Source: Acarospora socialis (Eukaryota; Ascomycota; Lecanoromycetes; Acarosporales; Acarosporaceae). From it: a DNA stretch of 64,000 nucleotides. Below are positions 23,586 to 35,795 of this stretch, in pieces (position 1 is the first letter of the stretch; the number at the start of each line of letters is the position of its first letter). The notes under the pieces were generated by a model. It made no database searches. It saw only the letters and a program-made list of their open reading frames with translations, and had not been told where the DNA came from. Where the stretch lies: NCBI GenBank assembly GCA_025617375.2, contig JAMYGW020000002.1, forward strand, positions 682,001 through 746,000, read 5' to 3'. The position numbers were made by a program, and so were the translations under genes.

Positions 23586-24306
23586 AGAGTGTGGAAAGCA
23601 TCAGCGCTTGGTAAGTCCTTCTCGCAAGAATTGTTGATGAGGTTATTCAGTAGGGCTGATACATCCTGTCGTAGACTCTTAAATGTCGTCCTTCCCTCAC
23701 AACCATTTCTTTCCCTCCCTACTCAGATGACAACTTTGTCAGTCCTCACGCGAAATTAAGATGGCAACGACGGACAGCAAGCTTTTCGATTTCTTTCCGA
23801 CAGCTTGTCAATATCTCCGCTAGCGCACAAGATATGCATCGCAACGCTACACGCCTCCATTCCAATCCCACAATGCTAGCGTTTTCAACTCACGAGAAAC
23901 GAGACATGATCGCTATGTGTTTCCTTCGTCCACTCAAAAGCGAGGAGAAAACACGTGATATTCAAAGCGAGGACTAGCCGGGCTTAGGATCGCATCTGTA
24001 TAGCAGCCTAGTTCAAAACTCGAATGAAATGAATTCATAGCAAATACACTATGCTCTCTAAATTACGTTGATCACCTGCGCTTGCCTTCTGTCCGATAAA
24101 ATGTAGTCAAATCATAACCTGGTTGTATTGGCGATGACCTGACAACGGCAGTCGACAAATCACGTGGTTTCCTGAGCTTTTGGTGTTCTGAGATTACTAA
24201 GCCCAGGCAGTCGCGTCGCCCAACATCATCATCGTGGTGGGAACGTACATCAACATTATAACAACACAGTCCAGCGTAGCGGAATTTATGAGACGTAGCC
24301 AAAACC
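23586..24306. other. Intergenic, RGG gene 3' region and RAD52 promoter
   Basis: It contains a splice-like segment, gtaagt at 23611 to cgtag ending 23674, just after the RGG gene stop. The rest has no coding signal. The last 60 bases before RAD52 are A/C-rich. Confidence 0.5.
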
Positions 24307-26469
24307 ATGCCCGCGTAAGCTTTACTTCAGAAGCACAATGTGCTCCACCTACTAACCATTTACAAGCCCAGGTGACCAGCACCGAGCGGCAGCAACGGCA
24401 GCAAACCCATTCGACGAAGCCAAACCTCGAGTCAACGAATACACCGCCCAAGAGATAGCGACATTATCGAGCCGACTTGAGAAACAGCTCGGACCAGAGT
24501 ATATTTCATCCAGACCTGGAGCGTCCGGCCAAAAAGTACACTATCTAGCGGCGGAGAAATGCATCAACCTGGCGAACGAAGTATTTGGCTTCAATGGATG
24601 GTCGAGTTCGATACAGAGCACACAGATTGATTTCGTGAGGGCTCCTTGCGGCCCGGAGATGGAGTTGAGGGGATACTAAAGGCTTTCAGGTTGACGAAAG
24701 TCAGAGCTCGGGCAAAATCAGCCTTGGGCTATCGGTCATCGTGAGGGTGACGTTGCGTGACGGAACATATCACGAGGTCCGTAAAATCTACCGCTTTACT
24801 GTGTGACTGGATAGCTTACAATCGGCAGGACGTCGGATATGGTCATATCGAGAATTGCAAGGGCAAAGCCGTCGCTTTCGAGAAAGCTAAGAAAGAAGGA
24901 ACCACAGACGCACTGAAAAGGGCGCTTCGTAATTTTGGGAACATCCTGGGGAATTGCATCTACGATAAGGAGTATCTGGCTAAGGTCACGAAGATAAAGA
25001 TAGCACCCGTAAGCATCTCGTGTCCGGCCTGTGGAGTGTGTACTGAGTCGGTTACAGTCGAAATGGGATGCAGACAACCTTCACCGTCATCCGGATTTCG
25101 CACCGATCAAGAAAGAGTCGATTGAGGATGCAGAGTGCACTAAGTCTGGTGAGTTAGCAGCGACTGTAGGTCGTCTTTACAGATCAAGTCACAGGCTGAT
25201 AAAAGCACAGCATCTACTTTGGACGGCGAAGATGAGTTTGGTGGTATGTAAAGTCCAAGTTACTCTTGCTCGATCAGCTAAGTCAACCCAGGTGACGAAC
25301 TCGATGACGCGGACTTCAGCGTCGCGAACTCCGGCCATCCTGATGAAGTCACCTTAGATCATTCTGGACACTCCGAAGGTCTCAGACAACGAGGCAATGT
25401 TACAAGGACCGGTCAGACATTCCCAGCCGGACAGCCAGCAGGGTCGAGCGTCCAGCAAGCAAGGCCGCCACCACCTCGGCCGCTGCCTTCAGGCCCACAG
25501 ACTCCTACACATACTCGGAATATGAACAACCTTCAGCCTCAGGGTCGCTTCGCTGCCCCGCAAAACTATAACCCTAACGCAGTACAAAAGCCACCTAATC
25601 AATCGACACAACAACACCAGCAAATTCCTTACCCTCTTCCTCCCACGAATCATCAACAAAGACCTCAAATACCCGCACCACACGCTCAACAAAATTCTAC
25701 AAGCCTACATTCCGCAAAACCAGCTCCACTAAGCGGGCCCAACTCTCCAAACCAAAAGCGCCAGCAGCACCACCATCAACAACAACACCAACAATCCGGC
25801 ACCCTCCAGAGAAGCACGCCACCAAGCAATGACCCTTCTGCTCATCCACCACCGGCTCAAGACCCGTCCCCCATTAACCTCGCCTTCGTAACAGCCCGCG
25901 CTGCCGACTCCCTCCAAAACATCAACACCAACAACAGCACAACGACGGTTCCTCAGCCACCCACCACTGCCCTGTTCAACCCTCACTCCGAAAGCCCCTC
26001 GATTCGCAAAACCGCCGGCATCGACCACCGGACCTCGAAGCCCATCGTTCGTGATGCCGTCGTGAGCGGTCAAGCCGCATCCACGACCGCAAGCATAGCG
26101 CCGGTATCAGGTATGGGAATGGGAAGGTCGCCCATGACCACGAACTTCGTCAATCCGCAAGCGGACCAGAATCGAAGAATCGGCATGCCGCCTGTGAGTA
26201 TGGCAAGTCCGCTGCAGAACCGGAACTCGTATAAGCCGCCGACGATGGTGGGGAAACGGGGATTGGGTTCAGATCAGCAAGGTCTTGGCCAGGCGCAGGT
26301 ACAGCAGAGGCCGCCACTAGGTGATGTTACGGCTGGGTTGATTAATGTTCCTGTTGGGGAGTTGGGTGGTGGAGTTGGGAGCATCGGTGGGCCGGTGGTG
26401 GGGGGAGATGTCAAGAGGCAGAGGGTGGGGAACGGTGACGGCGCTGCTAGGGGCGTCGTGATGGGATGA
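24307..26469 (+). CDS. RAD52: RAD52, recombination mediator
   Basis: Seven exons: 24307-24314, 24367-24634, 24690-24776, 24829-25008, 25058-25148, 25211-25243, 25292-26469, total 614 residues. The start is MPAPGDQHR, made by an 8-nt first exon. The conserved DNA-binding half follows: [90 protein letters not shown], then NCIYDKEYL (parts quoted separately within these blocks). This is the ring-forming strand-annealing domain. The C-terminal half is Gln/Pro-rich and disordered, where Rad51 and RPA contacts lie in yeast. Rad52 loads Rad51 on RPA-coated DNA and anneals single strands in the nucleus. Exon 5 to 6 splicing needs the acceptor at 25210; the nearer AG at 25191 breaks the frame. Confidence 0.95.
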
Positions 26470-27277
26470 GCCAACAGTTGGCTTTCCGTAGTCTCGTCTG
26501 GGATTTTCAGGATAGGATCAGTACTGTTGCTTTGCTTTGCGCGTTGCGCTTATGTCGGGCGCTGTTTGGAATTGTAGGACGTTGGGAGTGGGATGTCGTT
26601 ATTGTTCTGTGGTGTGGGCAAGCGGGGTTGGAAGGGCTTGCTTCTTGCACGTTCTAGAGCAAGGGAGTGGGATGGCGGAGGGGCGGGCTGTCTGGGCGCG
26701 ACACGGATTGGCTTAGTTTTTGCGAGTTGGCTTATATGGTATCTTTGATTTCTTATGGCGTAGATTAGAAGGGAAAAATGGATTGCGAAATCATTGCGTT
26801 AAGCATTTTAACGTATGTTGTTTTTGTTGTGCTGGCAGTATTCTAGAAATGGGCGAGGTAATAATTAGGGCTTTCGTTACGGATATGCCAAACCGGTATG
26901 CCTATAACGATCTGTCATAGTTCTACACTGAGTCCGATGTGCTGGCTTGAAGCGGATGGTGATCTGACTGATTTGACGGACCTTCGCTGCTTGCCGTATC
27001 CTCTCAGACATGGAATTCTTTGAATGATGTTCAAATGTGCTGCAATTACATTGAGCGATGCTTCCAACGGGCCTCTCAAGAACCATTGATATTGTCACAG
27101 AAGTTCAACACGGAGGGGGAGTTACAAGACGACCGTAGATTCTGTACCCACACTCCACATGCCGAGTTCCATGCCATCATGATATCGTAACTATCTATCA
27201 CCCATGTCCCACCGTGACGCCATCTATGCTATCCATCGCCCTTAGACTCCATTGACTAGAACGCGAAGACATCGCCT
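26470..27277. other. Convergent 3' region of RAD52 and UBX gene
   Basis: About 800 bases without recognisable coding. A G/T-rich stretch follows the RAD52 stop to about 26860. Nothing else was noted. Confidence 0.5.
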
Positions 27278-28285
27278 CTACCTCACAATCAGCGACGCAC
27301 TAGGCACCAGACCCAGCTCCTTCAGCGACGCCCCAAAATCCATCCGATCAAAGACCTTCTTCGGATAATTCTGTGTGAAGCTCTGCACCTCGATCCCCTT
27401 CTCCTGCCCCAGCGCCGCCGCCACCTCGAACAGCGTCGTATCGACCGGGAACGATTTCTGCACGTTGCCGCCGGGCGTCTGCAGTCGTAGCCTGGCTTCG
27501 GTATACGCGGACGCGGGCTTGGACGCTACGGGGCTGGAGGAGGAGGAGGTGGTGGGTGGAGGCGCGTCGGCGGCGGCGGCGGCGGGAGGGGCGCGGCCCT
27601 CGCGTGCCGCTTTCTCTTTCTCGGCCTTGAGGCGGCGCTCTTCTTTGTCGGCGGCGATTTTCGCCTTGATGCGCTCTTTGGCCGCGATCTCGTCGGCCTT
27701 CTCGCGTTTCTTGGCCGCGGCTTCTTTCAGCTGCTCTTTTTTCTTCAGGTCTTCTTTGATGTCTTGCGTTTCTTTCGTGCTCTTGCGGCGGATCTCCTCG
27801 TTCCGCTTCTTGTCGGCCTTGTCCTGTTCCGAGAGGCCCGCTCGCTTCTCCGCAAGCTTCAGTCGAAGCTCTTCGAGCTTGGCTTTCTTCTCCTCTTCGG
27901 TCAGTGGTGCAATCTCTTCGGTAGATTCGGCGAAGTCGACGTGCTGTGTCTTCGAAGCATGGAATTCGGCTTGCGCTTGGCTGCGGAATCTCTTGCCGCA
28001 GTCGTTGCAGACGAGACTTCGTGCTTCTTCGCCGGGCTGCAGGGCGGGTGGTTCAGCTGTTGGGTCGTCTGCGTCTTGTGCGGGGGCATTGATCTCCTCT
28101 AGCGATTTGTCTTGGTTCTGCTCGAGCCATTCCAGCGCGCCTTGTACTGCGTTATAAGTTAGCTCTGGAGGGCAGTATGGAGGATATCATGTCAACTTGC
28201 AGCCTCCGGACTTTTTGACAGCTAACTCCGCTCTCTCTTTCTCAAAGCCCATGTCCAGAAGTACATTCAGATCTGAAGGTGACAT
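27278..28285 (-). CDS. UBA-UBX domain protein, Cdc48/p97 cofactor (UBXN1/SAKS1-like)
   Basis: Exon 1 is 28201-28285 and exon 2 is 27278-28146, giving 317 residues. A UBA domain opens the protein (LNVLLDMGFEKERAELAVKKSGG then LQGALEWLEQNQ, the halves joined by splicing). A C2H2-like zinc finger follows (LVCNDCGKRFRSQAQAEFH, later H), then about 120 residues of Lys/Glu/Ala-rich coiled coil (KAKLEELRLKLAEKRAG, KERIKAKIAADKEERR). The C-terminal 75 residues are a UBX domain (EARLRLQTPGGN, FPVDTTLFEVAA, SFTQNYPKKVF, LVPSASLIVR). Such proteins bind ubiquitin by UBA and Cdc48 by UBX and tune ER-associated degradation. Only a GC-AG intron (GCAAGT donor, 28147-28200) restores the conserved SGGLQGALEWLE; the nearby GT breaks the frame. 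It shares a 319-bp divergent promoter region with the VAP gene. Confidence 0.92.
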
Positions 28286-28604
28286 AGTGTTGGGTAGGTT
28301 TGTGTAGGCAATGGTTGATTTGAGGTAGACAAGTGGGAAGGTGGAAGGTAAGTAGACGTCACACATCGATGAATTACATAAGCGGCTCTCTTTGCCCGTC
28401 TTCCCTGTTGCACCAACCTCCGACACCCCCACAACATCGACTATCTTGACAGAAGCTCGCCAGCGGGAACGCTTTCTATAGAGGATACCATTGGAACTTA
28501 AACAACTTGACCTTCAAACATAAGCCTCACAGTCAGCTCCATTGTGTTTGACCACAATCGCCTCTCCACAGTCGCGTACTTGTCTTCACTCGATTCACAC
28601 CACC
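28286..28604. promoter_or_regulatory. Bidirectional promoter region between UBX and VAP genes
   Basis: Only 319 bases lie between two opposing start codons, so core promoters and leaders of both genes share this space. I see no strong TATA box. Co-regulation is possible but not shown. Confidence 0.5.
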
Positions 28605-29891
28605 ATGTCCGTCGAACTCAATCCATCCGAGCTGGGCTTTCGAAGTACGTGTCTACGATTCAGCGATGCTCTTGATTACTTAATTAACGTCATTACTCTA
28701 GGGCCCTTCACGCACGAGGTCTCACAAGTGCTGCGCCTCCGCAACACCAGTACCGACCCAGTAGCATTCAAGGTGAGGCTGCGCTCACCTCCTGCTTGAG
28801 CATGTGGATTTCTCGAATTGTGTCTAACGGTCTTCCAGGTGAAAACGACAGCCCCGAAGCAGTGCGTTTCGCCACCAGCACAGCTCCGCGCGACCCTACT
28901 GACATTACAATCAGATACTGTGTGCGCCCAAACTCTGGTCTCATTGAAGTAGGACAAGATGTGGAGGTTCAAGGTACGAGTATCAGTAGTCTTTGCTAGA
29001 GCGTAGACATTGATGACTTTGTATAGTACTGCTCCAAGCGATGAAGGAGGACCCACCACTGGATGCAAAATGCCGCGACAAGTTCCTTGTGCAGTCAGTT
29101 GCTGTCGGTGACGTCAAGAACTTTGCCAACGTTGCATCTATTGTGAGCTGTATAGCAAGAGTCAATAGGTCCCAAAGCTGATAGGGAGGTAGTGGCAACA
29201 CGTTGAAAAGACCTCGAAAGGCTCTATTCAAGAGAGGAAGATACGCGTTGTGTTTCTCCAAGCTGGAGATTCATCTGGCACTACACCCGTCCATAACCAT
29301 ATGAACGGCACGGTATGGTTGAAAGCTACTACTACCCACTAACTCAAGCTGACCAGCTTCCAGCACCTGCACGCTGACGAACCACCTGCCTACCGCTCTC
29401 CTTCGCCCACCTACGCTTCTCCTGGTCCAGAAGCTGCCCCATCTCAGAACCGCTCCGGGGCTGCCCCAGTTGGTGCATACAACACCGTCGATGAACGCCC
29501 CGCAGATAACCAACACCTTGGCGACGCCCGCGCATCCGCTTTCAACCCAGCAACATCAAGCCCGCAGAACAGTGTCGCCGCTGCCGCCTCGAGTGTTATG
29601 AATGCCATCCCAACCACCTCGAGTGTCATGAACACCATACCGACCTCAGGCGAGGACTTCAAGGCTCAACTCGCGGAAGCAAAAGCGCAAATCGTCAAGC
29701 TGAGAGAACAAGCCGAGGAGCAAGTGCTGCGGCAACGGAAGAGCGACGCCGTGAACAAGGACTCGAGGGAACGTCTCTCGACCGGCACGACGGGCATGGG
29801 CATTCAACAGCAGCCCGCCGAAGGAGTACCGGTACCGATTGTGGCGGCGCTTTGCTTGTTAAGCTTCTTGCTCGCATACTTTCTGTTCTAA
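28605..29891 (+). CDS. SCS2: VAP/Scs2 homologue, ER membrane contact-site protein
   Basis: Seven exons: 28605-28644, 28702-28772, 28839-28861, 28915-28973, 29027-29142, 29193-29312, 29364-29891; 318 residues. The MSP (major sperm protein) domain covers about residues 1-130: [44 protein letters not shown] (in pieces), then VQVLLQAMKEDPP and CRDKFLVQS. The Lys/Thr residues of the FFAT-peptide groove ([15 protein letters not shown] region) are present. A Pro/Ser/Ala-rich linker, a coiled coil (FKAQLAEAKAQIVKLREQAEEQ) and a C-terminal membrane anchor (PIVAALCLLSFLLAYFLF) follow. VAPs sit in the ER and tether it to plasma membrane and other organelles by binding FFAT proteins. The MSP domain is split into six small exons. 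The symbol is by family; yeast also has Scs22. Confidence 0.92.
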
Positions 29892-30868
29892 ACTAAGACG
29901 TTATCGGTTTTGTGGTTCAGGTTCTGGCTGAGACTGAAAGCTTTCACTTTCATTCCAGCTTAGAGTCAGCAAGTGAAAACGGCGGTGTGACGGTTTCCGC
30001 CCTCCGAAGATCGTCTTACACTAGAAAAACAAGAACGACGGAGCAGTTGGGAGTGCTTGAACTTTCCCAGCTTGATATCTACGATTCCCGGATCACTCCA
30101 AGTACATCTTTAGCGGTCCTCTTATTCGGTCAGATGGGGCCAGTTAGCTGGTATTTCTTGAAGTTTGACGTTTTCTATCGATGAATGTATTGTATGTTGC
30201 AGGCACATGGGATCAATAAAGCGACGAGTTACTCTCTCTTGACGCCTACAACAAACGTGCTCTTGAAGCAATTCACGTTTTTGACAGAACTTCATCGAAC
30301 GTCTATGAAACCCATAACAATCTACCGCAACGGGTTAGAGTCCTCGTTCTAACATGGTCTCTAGCTGAATGCCTACCATGCTTTTTGCATGACAGATTTT
30401 TGTTTGCGGGTAAGGCAGACCCGTATCTCCACCGAACATCGACCACGCAAGAAGCGTGGTCCGGTTCGTCATTGAATAGACACGTAATTGCTGAGTATCA
30501 CACTACCTTCCGGACTGGTGGGATAGCCCTTCAATTCTAAGATGTTGGATATGTATCGCAAAACTTCGCTTCCTGAAGTATGCTATTGCCTGTATGCTGT
30601 TCACTTAGTTACGTATCCTGTCACCAGCTCTAAGCTGAACAGCCGTATATGGACGGCTCTCGTGCAGATGAATTTGGGTCGGGCAGACATGGTAAATATG
30701 GCGTCTCAAATGATAGATGAGCTGCGAATCTCTATAGATCTGCTTTTACAGTCTATTCGTATACCCACCCTCTATATCAATCAGGCCCGTTTCGGAACAC
30801 GTTTGAAGGCTCCCCTCAAGCCCCATTCCCACGTACCGAGCCCAACACTCCCTGGTCTACCACCAACC
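29892..30868. other. Convergent 3' region of VAP and DES1 genes
   Basis: No supported gene. A 112-codon plus-strand frame at 30542-30880 runs into the 3' end of DES1 on the other strand; its translation has no motif. The remainder looks like untranslated 3' sequence. Confidence 0.5.
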
Positions 30869-32234
30869 CTACCTATCTAACCCCAGGAATCTCCCCCCCC
30901 CCCCCTCCCTCTCATTGGCGCCCAACTCCTCCTCCCTCCACCCCTCCACCCCACCCCCAGCTCCAGCTCCAGCTCCAGCCCCCACCTTCCTCCCCCCATC
31001 CTTCCTCTTCACCCGACACCACAATCCCACCTCCTTGTCCCAGATAAACTGCCAAATAATCCCCACCCAACTCTCCGTCCTCGGCAAATCAACATAGAAC
31101 TCCCTGGCCAACGCATGCAACCTCGGCAAGCGCGTCCACGGCACGGCCGGGAAATCATGATGTTCGTTATGCAGGCCCACATTATACGTCAGCACGTTCA
31201 GGGGGCCGTAATACGAGAACGTCTCCGGCACCGGCACCTCCACCTTTCCCAGCTCCTTCCCCATTCCCCCCTCACGCCCCGAACCCTGTTTCTGCTGCCC
31301 GAAAACATAATGCTCCGCAATGAAATGGCCCGCGCACGGATGCAGCGACCCCGCGAGGAAGGAGCTGAGGATGAGGTACGCCAGGGCACGCCCTCCGACG
31401 GAGCGGACGAGGAGGACGTCGAAGACGAGTTGCGCGACGACGTTGAAGACGTGGATGCGCGTTAGCGGCAGGCGGTAGATGAGCATGGGCCGCAGGGCGT
31501 AGAAGAGGATCTGGAAGGTGCAGAAGAAGGCTTTGCCGAGGACGGAGTCTAGGAAGAGGGCTTCGAGCGCGGTGGGCAGGTCGGTGTCGAGGCCGTCGAC
31601 GCCGAGGGATTTGTGGTGCGTTAGGTGGTAGGGCTTGCGGACGTGACTTGTTAGCTTAGGGGGATTTGGGGTCGGTGGGGTAGGGTGGGAGACTTACGCG
31701 GAAGGCAGCGCTGTAGGGGATTCCGATGGGTAGGTTCGCGACCACGGCGAAGAGTCGGTTTGCGAGGGGAGAGCGGAAGGCTAGGTTGTGGGAGGTTTCG
31801 TGGATGGCGAGGAAGAGGTTCTGGTTTGCGGTCGCGCCGATGATGTAGGTGGTAGCGAGGAATGGCCAGGACAGGATAGTGGTGGAGCGGAGAAGGTAAG
31901 CGCAGGTTATTTGGAGTGTGACGACTGCGAGGACGACGTATTTAGTCAATGGCTCGGGTCCGCAGAGTTTCGTGACCTGTGATCGACGAGTTAGATTTTA
32001 GAGTCTAGGGGGTTCCAAATTGTGGGTTTGAGGTACCTCTGGGTGGGCTTTGATGATTGCTTGTCTTCTTGTCCGGTGTGGTTCTTCGGTGTACGACCAG
32101 AAGAAGTCACCTTCGATCGGATCTGGTATTTTCTCATGGGTGATATTCAGGGGAGCAAGGCTTGAGGAGGACTTCCGCCGGGAAGTCACCAATTGCTCTG
32201 GTTCAGTGACAGTGGTAACGACAGTGGAGGCCAT
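30869..32234 (-). CDS. DES1: Sphingolipid delta(4)-desaturase (dihydroceramide desaturase)
   Basis: Exons on the minus strand are 32037-32234, 31698-31976 and 30869-31633, giving 413 residues. The N-terminus carries DPIEGDFFWSYTEEPH and RRQAIIKAHPE, the Lipid_DES motif. Three His boxes bind the di-iron centre: HETSH near residue 125, HLTHH in PYHLTHHKSLG just after the second splice, and HNEHHDFP near 310. About four to five membrane helices lie between. The enzyme puts the 4,5-trans double bond into dihydroceramide in the ER, a step in glucosylceramide synthesis. The C-terminus is an unusual Gly/Ala/Lys-rich extension with a GAGAGAGG run and a 13-G homopolymer (30893-30905 on the plus strand as C). 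The gene is convergent with VAP, which assists ceramide traffic in other species. Confidence 0.93.
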
Positions 32235-32592
32235 GATAGCAGTTATAAGTGATGGGATTTGGTCGAGCAAAGATCAATTGCCAAACAAATCCATTGGCGT
32301 TGAAAAGTTACGATTCTTCGATGGTCGACAAACTTGTGGGGGGCAAATAAACCGCGAAGCTTCAGCCAATCACATGCCGTCATCGAGTTCAGGGTCCAGT
32401 GCCATTTGCACGCACCGAAGTGAGATTTCAACCTCACAAAACTACCTTACATGCATTCTATTCCAAAGTGTCACCATCATCATGCAAAATTGTAAGGCCT
32501 CGACTCCGACGTTTTTCCCATGCTTGACCGTCAGATCGATATTTCGCGCATAGCATATAAAAACAAAGGAGCATTTGGAGAGGGCAGTGCCA
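32235..32592. other. Intergenic, DES1 promoter and MetAP2 3' end
   Basis: 358 bases with no coding signal. The two genes run in the same direction on the minus strand, so this holds the MetAP2 terminator and the DES1 promoter. Confidence 0.5.
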
Positions 32593-34252
<1,660 letters not shown>

Positions 34253-34553
34253 CTCTGCGTCGTGGACTATAGGAACGTAACACCCGCTATCGTGATCTAA
34301 CGGGGTAGTTGTTGTAGGTGTATTACTCCTACCCCACCAGAAACCCTTAATTCAGAAATAGTCCCCAATAATCACATGGTGGGGGTTGGATAAGCCTTCG
34401 CTTCCCGTTGCCACTAGGAAAGCCATGCGTCGTCTAAAGATGCACCTTCATTTCGTCACCGTCGAAGCCCAGAGTTCCCGGCGTCAAGTTATGAATGAGC
34501 CATAATCGTTAAAAGGCATTTCACAGAAGTTCAATTGGCGGTCGGCATGAGGA
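34253..34553. promoter_or_regulatory. Divergent promoter region of MetAP2 and J-protein genes
   Basis: 301 bases between opposing starts. It holds short pyrimidine-rich tracts and no clear TATA box. Confidence 0.45.
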
Positions 34554-35515
34554 ATGCCACACCTTCCAGCACCGTTACCATGGCCGTGCCGCCTCCGCCC
34601 CCTCTCACTCCGACCCTCACCCTCATCCCCTCGATCACGACCGACGACATCCTTCCACACCAGCACCATCCTCCGCGACGATAACACCAACCACTACGTA
34701 ACGCTCGGCGTCCAACCCAATGCCAGCGCAGCCGAGATCAAGAAGTCCGATCCCCTCCCTTCTTGTCCCCCAACAACCTCTCCACACTGAACCCGCACAG
34801 ACAATACTTCCACCTCTCCAAAACCCACCACCCCGACCACAACCCGCACGACCCGTCCGGCGCCTCCGCCCGCTTCGTCAAGATCGCCGAAGCCTACGCC
34901 ATCCTCGGCAGCGCCTCCAAGCGCCAACGCTACGACCGCGACTTCCACCACCACATCCACTCCCCTTCCCCTTACTACCGTCGCGGCTCCCACCACTCCT
35001 CCTCGACCTCGACCTCGACGTCCACTGGCCCCGCAGGCGCCCGCCCAGCCTCCGGCCTCAGCAAACGCCGCACCCACTTCCGCGGCCCGCCGCCGAGCTT
35101 CTACCGCGGCGGGGGATGGGGCGCGCATGGGTCGAAGCGGCAGGCCCAGGCTGACGCGGCGGCTTCGGCGGGATTTGCGGGTGCGGGGGCGAGTGCGGGC
35201 GCGGCGTCGTCCGAGTACGCGGCGGGGGGCAGCGGCGGGAGTGGGAGTGGGAGTGGGAATGCAGGGGGAGGGGCGTTTGGGTGGGGGAACGATGTACCGC
35301 ATTTCGACCGCGACGGGCATTTTCGGACGCAGGAGCAGCACGAGCTGAGAAGGCGCAGGAGGATGGCGGCAGCGGAGGACGCGGTCTCGTTTGAGGGTGG
35401 GGGGAGCTTGTTGTTCAATTTTCTGTTTGTGGGGGGCATTATTTCTTTGGCGGTTGTGGTGCCGACTTTCTTTGGGAGGATGGTTACTAGGAAGCGCAAG
35501 GAGCAGGCGGAATGA
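34554..35515 (+). CDS. Mitochondrial J-domain (DnaJ/Hsp40) protein, membrane-anchored
   Basis: Exons 34554-34744 and 34801-35515 give 301 residues. The first 40 residues are Arg/Ser/Pro-rich without acids (RLRPLSLRPSPSSPRSRPTT), a mitochondrial presequence. The J domain spans about residues 45-110: NHYVTLGVQPNASAAEIKK, QYFHLSKTHHPDHN with the HPD motif that stimulates Hsp70 ATPase, then FVKIAEAYAILGSASKRQRYD. The two halves join only when the 56-nt intron is removed; its donor is the unusual GTCCGA. The middle is Gly/Ser-rich, and a hydrophobic segment (LLFNFLFVGGIISLAVVVPTFFG) near the C-terminus should be a membrane anchor. There is no Gly/Phe or zinc region, so it is a type III J-protein. 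Its Hsp70 partner and client are unknown. GC-rich codon use is marked. Confidence 0.85.
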
Positions 35516-35795
35516 GATATAAGCGTGCGCCTCCAAGGGTGTTGGTTTACGATGTCGTAGAGTCTACTAGATTTGAGTGGGGCTTCCACCACGATAAACA
35601 TCTGCCTTATTACAATATCAACGGCTTACATACTGATGCTCCGCGCCTCTCTAAATCTACACAGAAAGGGACAAAAGCCGGCTTCTCCCCGACGTCGATC
35701 CAGCCAAGTTTGCTGCGGAAGATCTCTTCAACTCTCTCAACTCGAAGAAAATGCCTAGCCCCAACTACACGTTGACTCAATGTTCCAGACAGACT

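Noticed and set aside
30542-30880. 112-codon plus-strand frame
   Set aside because: Ends inside the antisense of DES1 and has no recognisable protein features.
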